Positions 54,237 through 62,843 of a stretch of DNA of 64,000 bases are shown here, one piece after another. The notes below the pieces were generated by a model that worked only from the letters and a program-made list of their open reading frames with translations, was not told where the DNA came from and ran no database searches. The position numbers and the translations under genes were made by a program. The DNA comes from Pseudoramibacter porci. GTDB taxonomy: Bacteria; Bacillota; Clostridia; Eubacteriales; Eubacteriaceae. Each line of letters starts with the position of its first letter. Within the stretch, counting starts at the first letter, position 1. The stretch is taken from positions 124,001 through 188,000 of the forward strand of contig NZ_VUMO01000001.1 of the NCBI RefSeq assembly GCF_009696145.1. The letters run 5' to 3'.

Positions 54237-55256
54237 ATGAAAAAACAATTGGCATGCGCAGGGCTGGCGGCGGCGCTCGCTTTGACGACATTGGCGGGGT
54301 GCGGATCGAGCGCGTCTTCAAGCGCAAGCTCAAAGTCGAGTGCTTCTGACAAGCATTACAAACCGGTCACGATTGAAATGAATTTGGAAAGAAGCGGTCT
54401 TGGGACGAATTACAAGCATACGTTCAAGAAAAAACCGACTAAAGTGGTTGCCGACGGGGACCAGATGGCAGATATTTTCTTCGATCTGGGGTTAGCGGAC
54501 GATATGGCAGGCTACACAGAAGGGGCCTGTGTTGACACCGTCAAGCAGTATCCGGGCGAAAAGAAGGTGAAACAACTTGCGAAACCAGGTGTGAATCTTC
54601 GCTCGGTTTCTAAAGAAAAAGTGTTGGCGACGGGCTGTGATTTTCTTGTCGGCTGGGATGATTTATTTTCAGACAAGAATTTCAGCTTGAGCTTCTGTAA
54701 GAAAAACGGCATCACGCCGTATTTCCCGTATGTCTGCTCAGACAGTGCGACCTTTGATGATTTGTACAAAGATTATGAAACACTCGGCAAGATTTTCCAG
54801 GTGGAAGACACCGCCCAGAAGCGCATTGCGAAGATGAAGCGTACGCTGGATTCTGTCCACCAGACATTGGGCGATGAAGCTTATCAGAATCCGGTCAAAG
54901 TATTTGTTTACGATTCCGGCGAAGATGCTCCATTTACAGCGTGTCAAGGGATGCCGGGCGATACCCTCAAACGCGCTGGCGCGATCTCAATTTTCAACGA
55001 CATTAACAAAGGCTGGGCGACGCCCTCATGGGAACAGGTGGCAGAAAGAGATCCTGACGCCATTCTTATCTTAGATTACAATCACGATACGGCAAAGAAA
55101 AAGAAATTTTTAAAAACCAACAAATACACCAAGAATCTGCGCGCGGTCAAGGAAAACAAAATTTACTCCGCAAACTGTGCGATCATGCAGGGCTCAGCGG
55201 GCTCGGCAGATCTGGTTAAATCCATTGCCAAACAGCTCTATCCAAACAAATTTTAA
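54237..55256 (+). CDS. ABC-importer substrate-binding lipoprotein (iron-siderophore/cobalamin type)
   Basis: The 339-residue protein has a lipoprotein signal peptide ending in LAGC, then a Ser/Ala-rich linker and a periplasmic-binding fold of the FhuD/BtuF class (KVVADGDQMADIFFDLGLAD, VLATGCDFLVGW, DAILILDYN). It should be lipid-anchored on the outer face of the membrane and capture a ferric siderophore, haem or corrinoid. ATG 54237 follows AGGAGG; the frame from 54207 has no site. Permease and ATPase genes follow. Confidence 0.88.
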   Translation: MKKQLACAGLAAALALTTLAGCGSSASSSASSKSSASDKHYKPVTIEMNLERSGLGTNYKHTFKKKPTKVVADGDQMADIFFDLGLADDMAGYTEGACVDTVKQYPGEKKVKQLAKPGVNLRSVSKEKVLATGCDFLVGWDDLFSDKNFSLSFCKKNGITPYFPYVCSDSATFDDLYKDYETLGKIFQVEDTAQKRIAKMKRTLDSVHQTLGDEAYQNPVKVFVYDSGEDAPFTACQGMPGDTLKRAGAISIFNDINKGWATPSWEQVAERDPDAILILDYNHDTAKKKKFLKTNKYTKNLRAVKENKIYSANCAIMQGSAGSADLVKSIAKQLYPNKF

Positions 55257-55277
55257 ATATTCAATAAATGAGAACAG

Positions 55278-55319
55278 GAGAGACTTTCGCGGGACATTTT
55301 CGTTGAAAGTCTCTCTTTT
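55278..55319 (+). terminator. Intercistronic hairpin between binding protein and permease genes
   Basis: GAGAGACTTTC (55278-55288) pairs with GAAAGTCTCTC (55305-55315), followed by TTTT. It probably acts as a partial terminator or mRNA stabiliser, giving more binding protein than permease. Confidence 0.6.
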
Positions 55320-55346
55320 CATGATAGAAACGAGGTAAAATTATCG

Positions 55347-56420
55347 ATGAAATTCAGTTCACGTCTGCCAATTCGGAAGAGGGGGAACTTTGTGCTGTTT
55401 TGTATCGGCCTTTTTGTTCTTCTCATTCTGGTTATTATTTTGGCGGTTTTTTCCGGCAGTGTCTCCATTCCGCCGGATGTGGTTTGCAAGGTGCTGCTCA
55501 ATCACCTGATGGGTCACGAAATATTCAAGCCGACCTGGAATGCTTCCCTTGAAACCATTATTTGGACCATGCGCTTTCCGCGGGTGCTCATGGCGCTGAT
55601 GGTTGGGGCGGGGCTGTCCCTCTGCGGTATTTTAATGCAGGCCATGACGCGGAATTCACTGGCCGACCCGTACGTTCTCGGGATTTCTTCGGGGGCATCG
55701 GCCGGTGCCGTGGCGGTGATTATGTACGGATGGTTCGGCTTTATGGGGCAGTTTCATATCGCGTTTGGCGCAGCCATCGGCGCGTTTCTTGCCATTTTTA
55801 TTGCGATGAAGGTGTCATCGGTCAGCAACAGAATCACATCGACCCAGCTGGTATTGGCAGGGATTGCCGTATCCACGCTTTTTCAGGCAGTGACCAATTT
55901 TATGATTTACTACAATCAGACTGGAGACGACAAGGTGAAGACGGCGGTTTATTGGATGATGGGTTCACTTAGCGGCGCTAACTGGAGCACGGTGCTGTAT
56001 GTCTTCATTATTTTTATCATTTGCACAGTGATTCTGTTCTTCTTCACAGACAGCTTAGACGTTTTAATGTTAGGGGACGACGCAGCGACGACGCTCGGTG
56101 TAAACCTGATGCGTATCAAGGTGTCAATCATTGTATTATGCACGATCTTGACCGGCGCGATCGTTTCAGTTTCCGGCGTCATTGGTTTTATCGGACTGAT
56201 TATTCCGCACATCACGCGTTCTCTTGTGGGTTCGAAGCACAGCCGATTAATGCCTGCATCGATTTTGCTCGGTGGGGTTTTTACTATTTTGTGCGATTGG
56301 ATTTCCAGGATTGTTGTCATTCCGGAAGAATTGCCAATTGGTGTTCTGACGGCGTTATTTGGGGCACCGTTTTTCTTGTTCCTGATTCGAAAGAGCCGTT
56401 CGAAATTCGGAGGTGCATGA
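55347..56420 (+). CDS. FecCD-family ABC transporter permease
   Basis: The 357-residue protein has about ten membrane helices and the FecCD/BtuC signatures RFPRVLMALMVGAGLSLCG, ADPYVLGISSGASAGA and GVIGFIGLIIPHITR. It forms the homodimeric channel for the siderophore- or cobalamin-type substrate bound by the upstream lipoprotein. The ATPase gene overlaps its stop codon. Confidence 0.93.
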   Translation: MKFSSRLPIRKRGNFVLFCIGLFVLLILVIILAVFSGSVSIPPDVVCKVLLNHLMGHEIFKPTWNASLETIIWTMRFPRVLMALMVGAGLSLCGILMQAMTRNSLADPYVLGISSGASAGAVAVIMYGWFGFMGQFHIAFGAAIGAFLAIFIAMKVSSVSNRITSTQLVLAGIAVSTLFQAVTNFMIYYNQTGDDKVKTAVYWMMGSLSGANWSTVLYVFIIFIICTVILFFFTDSLDVLMLGDDAATTLGVNLMRIKVSIIVLCTILTGAIVSVSGVIGFIGLIIPHITRSLVGSKHSRLMPASILLGGVFTILCDWISRIVVIPEELPIGVLTALFGAPFFLFLIRKSRSKFGGA

Positions 56421-57196
56421 TGACAAAGCTCAAAGTTGAACATTTAGACTTTTCAATCGACAAGACGCAGATTTTAAAGGCTATCGATCTGAATATTCAA
56501 AAGGGAGAATTTGTCGGTTTAGTCGGACCAAACGGCTGTGGCAAATCGACGCTTCTCAAAAATATCTACCGGATCTATCAGCCGGATCACGGTAAAATAT
56601 ATTTAGGTGGACAGTTGGTCGATCAAGTCAATGATAAGGCATTTGCCAAGAAAATGGCCGTCATGGTTCAGGAAAATACCGTTGAATTTGATTTGACGGT
56701 CATCGATATGGTCATGCTTGGGCGCTACGCCCACAAGCGTCTGCTGCAGGATTCATCCGAAAAGGACCGTGCGATCGCAGAAAAGTATCTCGATGAAGTC
56801 GGGCTGAAGGGATATGAAGAACGCAGCTTTTTGAGTTTATCGGGCGGTGAGAAACAACGGGTGCTTCTCGCCCGCGCCCTTTCTCAGGAGGCGGAGCTGA
56901 TCGTCCTCGATGAACCGACCAACCATCTGGACATCAAGTATCAATATCAAATCATGAATATTTTGAAACGCCAGGATATGACAGTCTTTACCTCAGTGCA
57001 CGATTTAAATATTGCAGCGCTGTACTGCGACCGCATCGTCGTGTTGAAAAAGGGAAAACTGGTTAAAATCGGCACGCCGGAAGAAGTGATCACACCGGAG
57101 ATGATTCGTTATCTATACGGAATCGATAGCGAAGTGCACATGAGCGAGACGACAGGGCGGCCTCAAATTCAGTTTCTGCCGAATTTTGATTTATAG
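56420..57196 (+). CDS. ABC transporter ATP-binding protein (FecE/BtuD/FhuC type)
   Basis: The 258-residue ATPase has Walker A GPNGCGKST, signature LSGGEKQR, Walker B LIVLDEPTNHLD and H-loop SVHDLN. It powers the FecCD-type permease. ATG 56417 and 56420 are both in frame. The second is chosen because GGAGG (56409-56413) lies six bases before it. The longer frame back to 56021 is within the permease gene and is not expressed. Confidence 0.93.
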   Translation: MTKLKVEHLDFSIDKTQILKAIDLNIQKGEFVGLVGPNGCGKSTLLKNIYRIYQPDHGKIYLGGQLVDQVNDKAFAKKMAVMVQENTVEFDLTVIDMVMLGRYAHKRLLQDSSEKDRAIAEKYLDEVGLKGYEERSFLSLSGGEKQRVLLARALSQEAELIVLDEPTNHLDIKYQYQIMNILKRQDMTVFTSVHDLNIAALYCDRIVVLKKGKLVKIGTPEEVITPEMIRYLYGIDSEVHMSETTGRPQIQFLPNFDL

Positions 57197-57372
57197 ATGC
57201 AGATTAGAACAAAAAAATACCAGAATAAAACTAAAAATAACGGTTCTTTTTTAATTGTTAAAATAAGAATTAAGGTTTCATTTAAAAATGTACTGTATAA
57301 TTTTTAATGACGAGTGAAAATGAGCAATTGTAAAGATTGATTTTTTTCACGAGTGTCTCTCTCTTTTTTCCT

Positions 57373-57400
57373 TGGCCTCCCAAACGGGAGGCTTCTTTTG
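57373..57400 (+). terminator. Terminator upstream of the Y-family polymerase gene
   Basis: GCCTCCC pairs with GGGAGGC around AAAC and is followed by TTCTTTTG. The 270-base gap from 57197 is AT-rich and otherwise shows nothing recognisable. Confidence 0.75.
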
Positions 57401-57467
57401 TTTTTAATGGGTTTAATCGAAAATGGCACAAAAAGAGGGGGGAATCAATAATAAGAAGGAGTTTTCC

Positions 57468-58712
57468 ATGGGTGATGAACGGCTGATCTATCATGTGGAT
57501 GTCAATTCGGCGTATTTATCTTGGTCGTCAGTGGACCGGCTTGCCCGGGGAGAATCGGACTTGCGGCTGGTCCCGGCGGTTGTGGGCGGCGATGTGGCGA
57601 AACGTCACGGTGTGGTTCTTGCAAAATCAGGACTGGCGAAGGTCTACGGCATTCACACCGGCGAGCCCCTTTCCGACGCGTTGAGAAAATGCCCAAACCT
57701 CATTTCTATTCCGCCGGATTTCAGAATTTATCAGCATCTCAGCAGTGAATTTAAAGCCATTTGCAAAACTTACGCCACGGCAGTTCAGGATTTTTCGATC
57801 GACGAGTGCTTTCTCGATGTTACGGAGACGACGGCTTATCACCATCCTGTCGAGACAGCCTGGGAGCTTAAGGAACGTATCAAAGCGGAACTTGGCTTTA
57901 CTGTGAACGTGGGCGTTGGCCCCAATAAACTTTTGGCGAAGATGGCCGGGGATTTCGAAAAGCCAGACAAGGTACACACCCTTTGGCTCGATGAAATCCG
58001 GGAGAAAATGTGGCCCCTTCCAGTTAGACGCCTCCTTTCTGTTGGTCAGAAAACCGCGGACAAGCTTAATTTGTACGGCATTCGGACGATCGGTGATCTG
58101 GCGCATTGTAAATGCGATCATCTCAAACAGGTATTAGGGAATAAACAGGGTGAACACCTTTACCGCTACGCCAACGGATGGGATGACAGTCCGGTATTGG
58201 ACGAGCCTCAGGAAGAAAAGGGCTACTCGGTCTCGATTACGCTGCCCCAGGATGTAAAGACGAAAACAGCAGCGCGACAGGTCATTAAAAAGTTGGTGGA
58301 TTTTGTTGCCAGACGTCTGCGGCGTAAACATCGGTTGGCGAAGCGCGTCAGCGTTCAGATTCGCTCATCATCGTTTGTGGATCGGTCGCATCAGCGGACG
58401 TTGGACCGCGCCACGGACATTACGCGTGAAATCGAAACGACCGCGTTTCAGCTTTTTGACGAGCTATGGGATGGCGAGACACCGATTCGACTGATTGGCG
58501 TGGCGCTCACGCAGATCGAAAACGGCAATATCTCACAGATTTCGATGTTCGATACGCGCACTCTTGAACGGGAGCGCCATATTGATCAAGCTCTCGATGC
58601 CATTAGAAAGCGTTTCGGAACTGACGCAGTCAGTCGGGGAATTGCCGATAAAAATCTGCCGAGCGTCGGGAAAAAATACGAGGCGCGCTTTGAAATGGAC
58701 AGGGATAAATGA
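57468..58712 (+). CDS. Y-family DNA polymerase (DinB/Pol IV-like)
   Basis: The 414-residue translesion polymerase has the N-terminal catalytic Asp in YHVDVNSAYLSW, the second acidic pair in QDFSIDECFLDVT, NVGVGPNKLLAKMA, a helix-hairpin-helix region and a little-finger domain. VDVNSAY in place of VDMDAFF is typical of a Firmicute DinB-like subgroup. It is expected to copy damaged DNA. ATG 57468 follows AAGGAG; the longer frame from 57423 has no site. No LexA box was identified upstream. Confidence 0.85.
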   Translation: MGDERLIYHVDVNSAYLSWSSVDRLARGESDLRLVPAVVGGDVAKRHGVVLAKSGLAKVYGIHTGEPLSDALRKCPNLISIPPDFRIYQHLSSEFKAICKTYATAVQDFSIDECFLDVTETTAYHHPVETAWELKERIKAELGFTVNVGVGPNKLLAKMAGDFEKPDKVHTLWLDEIREKMWPLPVRRLLSVGQKTADKLNLYGIRTIGDLAHCKCDHLKQVLGNKQGEHLYRYANGWDDSPVLDEPQEEKGYSVSITLPQDVKTKTAARQVIKKLVDFVARRLRRKHRLAKRVSVQIRSSSFVDRSHQRTLDRATDITREIETTAFQLFDELWDGETPIRLIGVALTQIENGNISQISMFDTRTLERERHIDQALDAIRKRFGTDAVSRGIADKNLPSVGKKYEARFEMDRDK

Positions 58713-58715
58713 AGA

Positions 58716-58745
58716 TTGTACATCGTGAAAAGAAAGTGATATAAT
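58716..58745 (+). promoter_or_regulatory. Promoter of murT-gatD
   Basis: TTGTAC (58716-58721) and TATAAT (58740-58745) have an 18-base spacer. Transcription should begin near 58752, only a few bases before ATG 58756, so the transcript may be nearly leaderless. Confidence 0.55.
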
Positions 58746-58755
58746 GCTAGCCATG

Positions 58756-60123
58756 AAATTTAAAACATTTTTATCTATTGTAATGGCGAAAATGACCAAG
58801 TCGCTGCTGCGCCTGATGGGGCGCGGCGGCACGGATTTTCCGGGCCGCGTGGCGATGAAACTGGATCACAAAGTTCTGGCTCGATGCGCGAAAGGAGTCA
58901 AATGTATCGTTGTGACGGGAACCAATGGCAAGACCACTAGTTCCAGAATGATTGAGCAGACTTTGAATGATCTCGGCATTTCTTTTTTCTGCAATAAATC
59001 CGGTGCCAACCTGATTACTGGGATTACCGCAGAATTCATCACAAATTCAACCTTAAGTGGGCATTGTAAGTACGACTATGCCCTGATTGAATGCGACGAA
59101 GCGGCGTTTAAAGAAGTGTCGACGATGATTGATGCCAGAGCGATCGTGGTCACCAATATTTTCAGAGATCAGCTGGACCGCTACGGCGAAGTGACCCACA
59201 CCCTTGAGAGCATTAAGATCGGGATCAGCCACAGCCCAAAAGCGACGCTGTGTCTCAATGCAGACGATTCAATGGTCGCATCGATTGCGGATGATTTCAA
59301 AAATAAAGTTTTGTTCTACGGCGTCAATGTCCCTATTTACAAAAAACGTGTTCAGGAAGTATCGGATGCACCGTTTTGTATAAAATGCAAGCACGAATAT
59401 GTGTACGACTATGTGACGTACGGTCATTTGGGCGGGTATCGCTGCCCGCATTGCGGCTACCACCGTCCGGAACCGGACATTGCAGTAACGGATGTCATCC
59501 AAAGTGACGCGTCAAAATCAGTCGTCGACATTTTAGTTGATGGACAATCTTACAGGACGACGATCAATCTGCCGGGCGGTTATAATATTTATAACGCCTG
59601 CGGCACTGTCGCAGTGGGCAAAGCGCTTAAATTTGATATTCCGACCGTGATTCGGTCTCTTTCTGAGTTTGCACCCGGTTTTGGCCGAATGGAAAAACTC
59701 GTTCTCAACGGAACGCCGATCCGCATGATTCTGGTGAAAAATCCCGCAGGCTGCAATCAAGTCCTCAATTTCGTCACCAACGTAACGGATCCGTCCGTCT
59801 TTGTGGTCTGTCTCAATGACCGTGACGCCGACGGCACCGATGTGTCGTGGATTTGGGATGTCGATTTTGAACAAATTGCCGAAATGGGGGACAAACTCAA
59901 AGGTTTGTTCCTTTCGGGCATTCGCGCGGAAGACATGGCGCTGCGCTTCAAATACGCTGGTATTCCGGAAGACAAGATGAAAGTGATCAAAGACTACGAG
60001 ACGTTAATGAAGACCTGCGCGGCGCAGGATTACCCCGTTTATATTATGCCGACCTACACGGCGATGATGGACCTTCGGAATAAGATTACAAAAATGTACG
60101 ATGTGAAAAATTTCTGGGAATAA
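58756..60123 (+). CDS. murT: Lipid II isoglutaminyl synthase subunit MurT
   Basis: MurT, with GatD, amidates the D-Glu of lipid II to D-isoglutamine, a cell-wall change typical of Gram-positive bacteria. The 455-residue Mur-ligase-like protein has the ATP loop VTGTNGKTTSSRM, the family zinc ribbon CIKCKH ... CPHCGY, and a C-terminal DUF1727 region. ATG 58756 is preferred to 58744: it matches the family beginning MKxKTFL, and the 58744 codon overlaps a TATAAT box. gatD follows after 13 bases. Confidence 0.93.
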   Translation, partial: KFKTFLSIVMAKMTKSLLRLMGRGGTDFPGRVAMKLDHKVLARCAKGVKCIVVTGTNGKTTSSRMIEQTLNDLGISFFCNKSGANLITGITAEFITNSTLSGHCKYDYALIECDEAAFKEVSTMIDARAIVVTNIFRDQLDRYGEVTHTLESIKIGISHSPKATLCLNADDSMVASIADDFKNKVLFYGVNVPIYKKRVQEVSDAPFCIKCKHEYVYDYVTYGHLGGYRCPHCGYHRPEPDIAVTDVIQSDASKSVVDILVDGQSYRTTINLPGGYNIYNACGTVAVGKALKFDIPTVIRSLSEFAPGFGRMEKLVLNGTPIRMILVKNPAGCNQVLNFVTNVTDPSVFVVCLNDRDADGTDVSWIWDVDFEQIAEMGDKLKGLFLSGIRAEDMALRFKYAGIPEDKMKVIKDYETLMKTCAAQDYPVYIMPTYTAMMDLRNKITKMYDVKNFWE

Positions 60124-60136
60124 GGAGAGCAAACCC

Positions 60137-60871
60137 ATGGAACAACCACTTAAAATTTGTCATTTGTACCCGGATATTTTAAATCTCTACGGTGACCGCG
60201 GCAATGTGCTGTGCTTGAGCCGCCGTCTCCAATGGCGGCAGATCCCTGTCCAGGTAGACCGTGTCTGTGTGGGGGAACCCCTTAAAGCTTCCGATTACGA
60301 TTTGTTTTTCATCGGCGGCGGACAGGATTTTGACCAAGAAGTGTTATTGCCGGACTTGTTCTCGGGGAAGGACAAGGAATTAAAGGCTGCGATCGAGGAT
60401 GGCAAAGCGGTTTTAGCCATTTGCGGGGGTTATCAAATGCTCGGCCAATATTATAAGACTTGGGACGGCAAGCAGATTGATTTTACCGGCGCACTGAACT
60501 TTTACACCGAAGGAGTCAAAAAGCGGATGATTGGCAATTATGTGTTTACATTTGACGATCAGCCGGGCGTGAATATCATCGGCTTTGAAAATCATTCTGG
60601 GAAAACGTATTTGCAAGACGGTGTCAGACCGATGGGAAAAGTGCTCAAAGGTTTTGGCAACAACGGCGAAGACGGCACGGAAGGCGTGCGCTATAAGAAT
60701 GTGTACGGGACGTACAGCCACGGCTGTCTATTGCCTAAAAATCCGGAAGTGGCCGACGCGATATTATCAGCGGCACTGGAGCGCAAAACAGGACAGGGAA
60801 TGCTGCCGCCGCTGCCGGATCGCTTTGAAAAACAAGCACATGACAATATGGAAAGAAGACTTTTAGACTAA
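60137..60871 (+). CDS. gatD: Lipid II isoglutaminyl synthase glutaminase subunit GatD
   Basis: GatD releases ammonia from glutamine for MurT. The 244-residue class I (triad) amidotransferase starts LKICHLYPDILNLYGDRGN. It has the nucleophile in LAICGGYQMLG and the catalytic His in GTYSHGCLLPKNP. The usual third acidic residue is missing in this family as a rule. It is co-transcribed with murT. Confidence 0.93.
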   Translation: MEQPLKICHLYPDILNLYGDRGNVLCLSRRLQWRQIPVQVDRVCVGEPLKASDYDLFFIGGGQDFDQEVLLPDLFSGKDKELKAAIEDGKAVLAICGGYQMLGQYYKTWDGKQIDFTGALNFYTEGVKKRMIGNYVFTFDDQPGVNIIGFENHSGKTYLQDGVRPMGKVLKGFGNNGEDGTEGVRYKNVYGTYSHGCLLPKNPEVADAILSAALERKTGQGMLPPLPDRFEKQAHDNMERRLLD

Positions 60872-60900
60872 TTGCAACGAATAATTAGAGGGGGGATACG

Positions 60901-61644
60901 ATGTACGAAGACTTTGCGAAAGTTTACGACGAATTGATGCAGGAAATCAATTACGATGAATGGGCCGATTATATTTTCAGAATGACCCTCAATTCGTCAA
61001 AACCGGTTAAAAAAATCTTGGAATTCGGCTGCGGGACTGGGAATGTGACGCTGCGGCTGGCCCAAAAGGGATTCGATATGACGGCAGTGGACCTTTCAGA
61101 AGACATGCTGACAGTGGCGGACGAAAAGGCAGAGGCTCAGGGGATCGAGAATGTGCGCTTTTTTAAGGGGGATATGAGCAATTTTCAAATCGGAGAAACC
61201 TTTGATGCGGTGATCGTCTGCTGCGATAGTTTCAATTATTTGAAAAGCTTAGACGAAATCGAATCGTTCTTAAGCTGTTCAGCCGAAGCGCTCCGACCTG
61301 GTGGGCTATTGATGTTCGATATGAATACGCCGGAAAAGTATAAGGAAACGATTGGCGACAACACCTTTGTCTACAATTTTGACAATGTCTACTGTGTGTG
61401 GGAAAATACTCTTCATCCGGATGAAGACAAGGTCGATTTTGATTTGTCGTTCTTTGTGCGCCGTGAAGATAATTTGTACGAACGTCTTGAAGAACAGCAG
61501 AGCCAGTACTATTATTCCGTTGAGGATATTTTTAGACTGTTGAAGGTGCCGGCGTTCAAGAACCAGAAAATCTACGATTTTGGGACTTTTCTGGCGGGCG
61601 GCGCCTTAAGCGACCGCGTGCAATACGTCGCAGAAAAGAGATAA
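60901..61644 (+). CDS. Class I SAM-dependent methyltransferase
   Basis: The 247-residue enzyme has motif I LEFGCGTGNVTLRL, the acidic motif VDLSEDML and the motif IV region DAVIVCCDSFNYL. The C-terminal half is beta-rich and unassigned. This family is widespread in Firmicutes without known substrate. It lies 29 bases after gatD with a GAGGGGGG site and ends 33 bases before the tRNA promoter. Confidence 0.85.
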   Translation: MYEDFAKVYDELMQEINYDEWADYIFRMTLNSSKPVKKILEFGCGTGNVTLRLAQKGFDMTAVDLSEDMLTVADEKAEAQGIENVRFFKGDMSNFQIGETFDAVIVCCDSFNYLKSLDEIESFLSCSAEALRPGGLLMFDMNTPEKYKETIGDNTFVYNFDNVYCVWENTLHPDEDKVDFDLSFFVRREDNLYERLEEQQSQYYYSVEDIFRLLKVPAFKNQKIYDFGTFLAGGALSDRVQYVAEKR

Positions 61645-61677
61645 ATAAAAAAATTGTAAAAAAATCGAAAAAAGGGT

Positions 61678-61706
61678 TTGACAAGCACAGGGTTCTAGCG
61701 TATAAT
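61678..61706 (+). promoter_or_regulatory. Promoter of the five-tRNA cluster
   Basis: TTGACA (61678-61683) and TATAAT (61701-61706) are spaced by 17 bases, a perfect consensus, 20 bases before the first tRNA. Confidence 0.9.
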
Positions 61707-61726
61707 AATGCCTGTGCTTGAGATTT

Positions 61727-61802
61727 GGTCGCTTAGCTCAGCTGGGAGAGCATCTGCCTTACAAGCAGGGGGTCACAGGTTCGAGCCCTGTAGCGACCAC
61801 CA
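61727..61802 (+). tRNA. tRNA-Val (anticodon TAC)
   Basis: The acceptor GGTCGCT pairs with AGCGACC and CCA is encoded. The anticodon loop CTTACAA reads GUA and related codons, and the T arm is CAGGTTCGAGCCCTG. It is the first gene of the cluster. Confidence 0.95.
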
Positions 61803-61821
61803 GATAGCAACATTATTTATT

Positions 61822-61898
61822 GGCCAGGTAGTTCAGTTGGTTAGAATGCCAGCCTGTCACGCTGGAGGTCGTGAGTTCGAGCCTCATCCTGGTCGCCA
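61822..61898 (+). tRNA. tRNA-Asp (anticodon GTC)
   Basis: The acceptor GGCCAGG pairs with CCTGGTC, with discriminator G and encoded CCA. The anticodon loop CTGTCAC reads GAC/GAU. Confidence 0.95.
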
Positions 61899-61899
61899 T

Positions 61900-61975
61900 G
61901 CCCAGATAGCTCAGTCGGTAGAGCAGGGGACTGAAAATCCCCGTGTCGGTGGTTCAATTCCGCCTCTGGGCACCA
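61900..61975 (+). tRNA. tRNA-Phe (anticodon GAA)
   Basis: The acceptor GCCCAGA pairs with TCTGGGC and CCA is encoded. The anticodon loop CTGAAAA reads UUC/UUU. It begins one base after tRNA-Asp. Confidence 0.95.
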
Positions 61976-61984
61976 TTTAACGGT

Positions 61985-62059
61985 GCGGAAGTGGCTCAGT
62001 GGTAGAGCATCGCCTTGCCATGGCGAGGGTCGCGAGTTCAAATCTCGTCTTCCGCTCCA
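61985..62059 (+). tRNA. tRNA-Gly (anticodon GCC)
   Basis: The acceptor GCGGAAG pairs with CTTCCGC and CCA is encoded. The anticodon loop TTGCCAT reads GGC/GGU. Confidence 0.95.
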
Positions 62060-62070
62060 TTTTATTTTGC

Positions 62071-62145
62071 GGTGGCATAGCCAAGCGGTAAGGCAAAGGT
62101 CTGCAAAACCTCTATTCCCCAGTTCGATTCTGGGTGCCACCTCCA
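62071..62145 (+). tRNA. tRNA-Cys (anticodon GCA)
   Basis: The acceptor GGTGGCA pairs with TGCCACC and CCA is encoded. The anticodon loop CTGCAAA reads UGC/UGU. It is the last gene of the cluster. Confidence 0.95.
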
Positions 62146-62157
62146 TAATAAGAAGGC

Positions 62158-62198
62158 AAACGCTAAACCAGACATTGTGTTGGGTTTAGCGTTTTTTA
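62158..62198 (+). terminator. Terminator of the tRNA cluster
   Basis: AAACGCTAAACC pairs with GGTTTAGCGTTT around a 13-base loop and is followed by more T, 20 bases before ruvA. Confidence 0.85.
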
Positions 62199-62216
62199 TT
62201 TAGTGGGAGGACAATT

Positions 62217-62834
62217 TTGTTCGAATATATCAAAGGGGTATTGGAAGCGGAACGTGCCGACGGTGTTGTCATTGAAGCCGGCGGATTTGGGTATTGGATC
62301 CGCACATCCATGACGACCAATGCGGCATTGCCGGCGCTGCATCAGCCGGTTAAGCTCTTGCTCTATCCAGCTTTTAGAGAAGACGATGTGACGCTCTACG
62401 GATTTTCGACCGAGGAAGAACGGCAATTGTTCGTGACGTTGATCGGTATTTCCGGCATTGGGCCGAAAGCTGCGATGAGTCTGCTTTCGCAATTTGATGA
62501 GGCGACGTTCATCCATCACATCAAAAACGCAGATGCAAAGGCCATTTCGAAGGCCCCGGGTGTTGGCAAAAAGACGGCCGAACGCATTATTCTTGAATTA
62601 AAAGATAAGTACAAAGATTTTGAAACGACAGATAATGTGATCGACGGCGCTGAAGGCGGTGCGACCAAACGTATGCAAACGGCTGATGCGCTGTACAACG
62701 AAGGCATCAATGGTTTATTGGGTTTGGGTTACGCTTACCGCGAAGCCTCGGATCTTATCGATCAGGTGATTGCACCGGGGATGAGCATCGAAGAGCTTTT
62801 AAAAGCGGCGCTGACGGCCGCTTCGAAATCATAA
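62217..62834 (+). CDS. ruvA: Holliday junction branch migration protein RuvA
   Basis: RuvA binds Holliday junctions as a tetramer and loads the RuvB motor. The 205-residue protein starts FEYIKGVLEAER, has the helix-hairpin-helix segments LIGISGIGPKAAMSLL and ISKAPGVGKKTAERIILELKDK, and a C-terminal RuvB-binding domain. The start is TTG at 62217, supported by GGAGG at 62206-62210 with a six-base spacer and by the family beginning. ruvB follows after nine bases. Confidence 0.95.
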   Translation: MFEYIKGVLEAERADGVVIEAGGFGYWIRTSMTTNAALPALHQPVKLLLYPAFREDDVTLYGFSTEEERQLFVTLIGISGIGPKAAMSLLSQFDEATFIHHIKNADAKAISKAPGVGKKTAERIILELKDKYKDFETTDNVIDGAEGGATKRMQTADALYNEGINGLLGLGYAYREASDLIDQVIAPGMSIEELLKAALTAASKS

Positions 62835-62843
62835 AGGGACATT

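Noticed and set aside
56021-56416. N-terminal extension of the ABC ATPase frame
   Set aside because: This part lies inside the FecCD permease gene in another frame. The ATPase fold and ribosome site begin at 56420.
57197-57467. Regulatory RNA or SOS box before the Y-family polymerase
   Set aside because: Only an AT-rich stretch and a simple terminator hairpin are visible. No LexA-like palindrome or known riboswitch core was found.
61708-61980. 90-residue open frame across the tRNA cluster
   Set aside because: It overlaps three well-formed tRNA genes and has no independent support.
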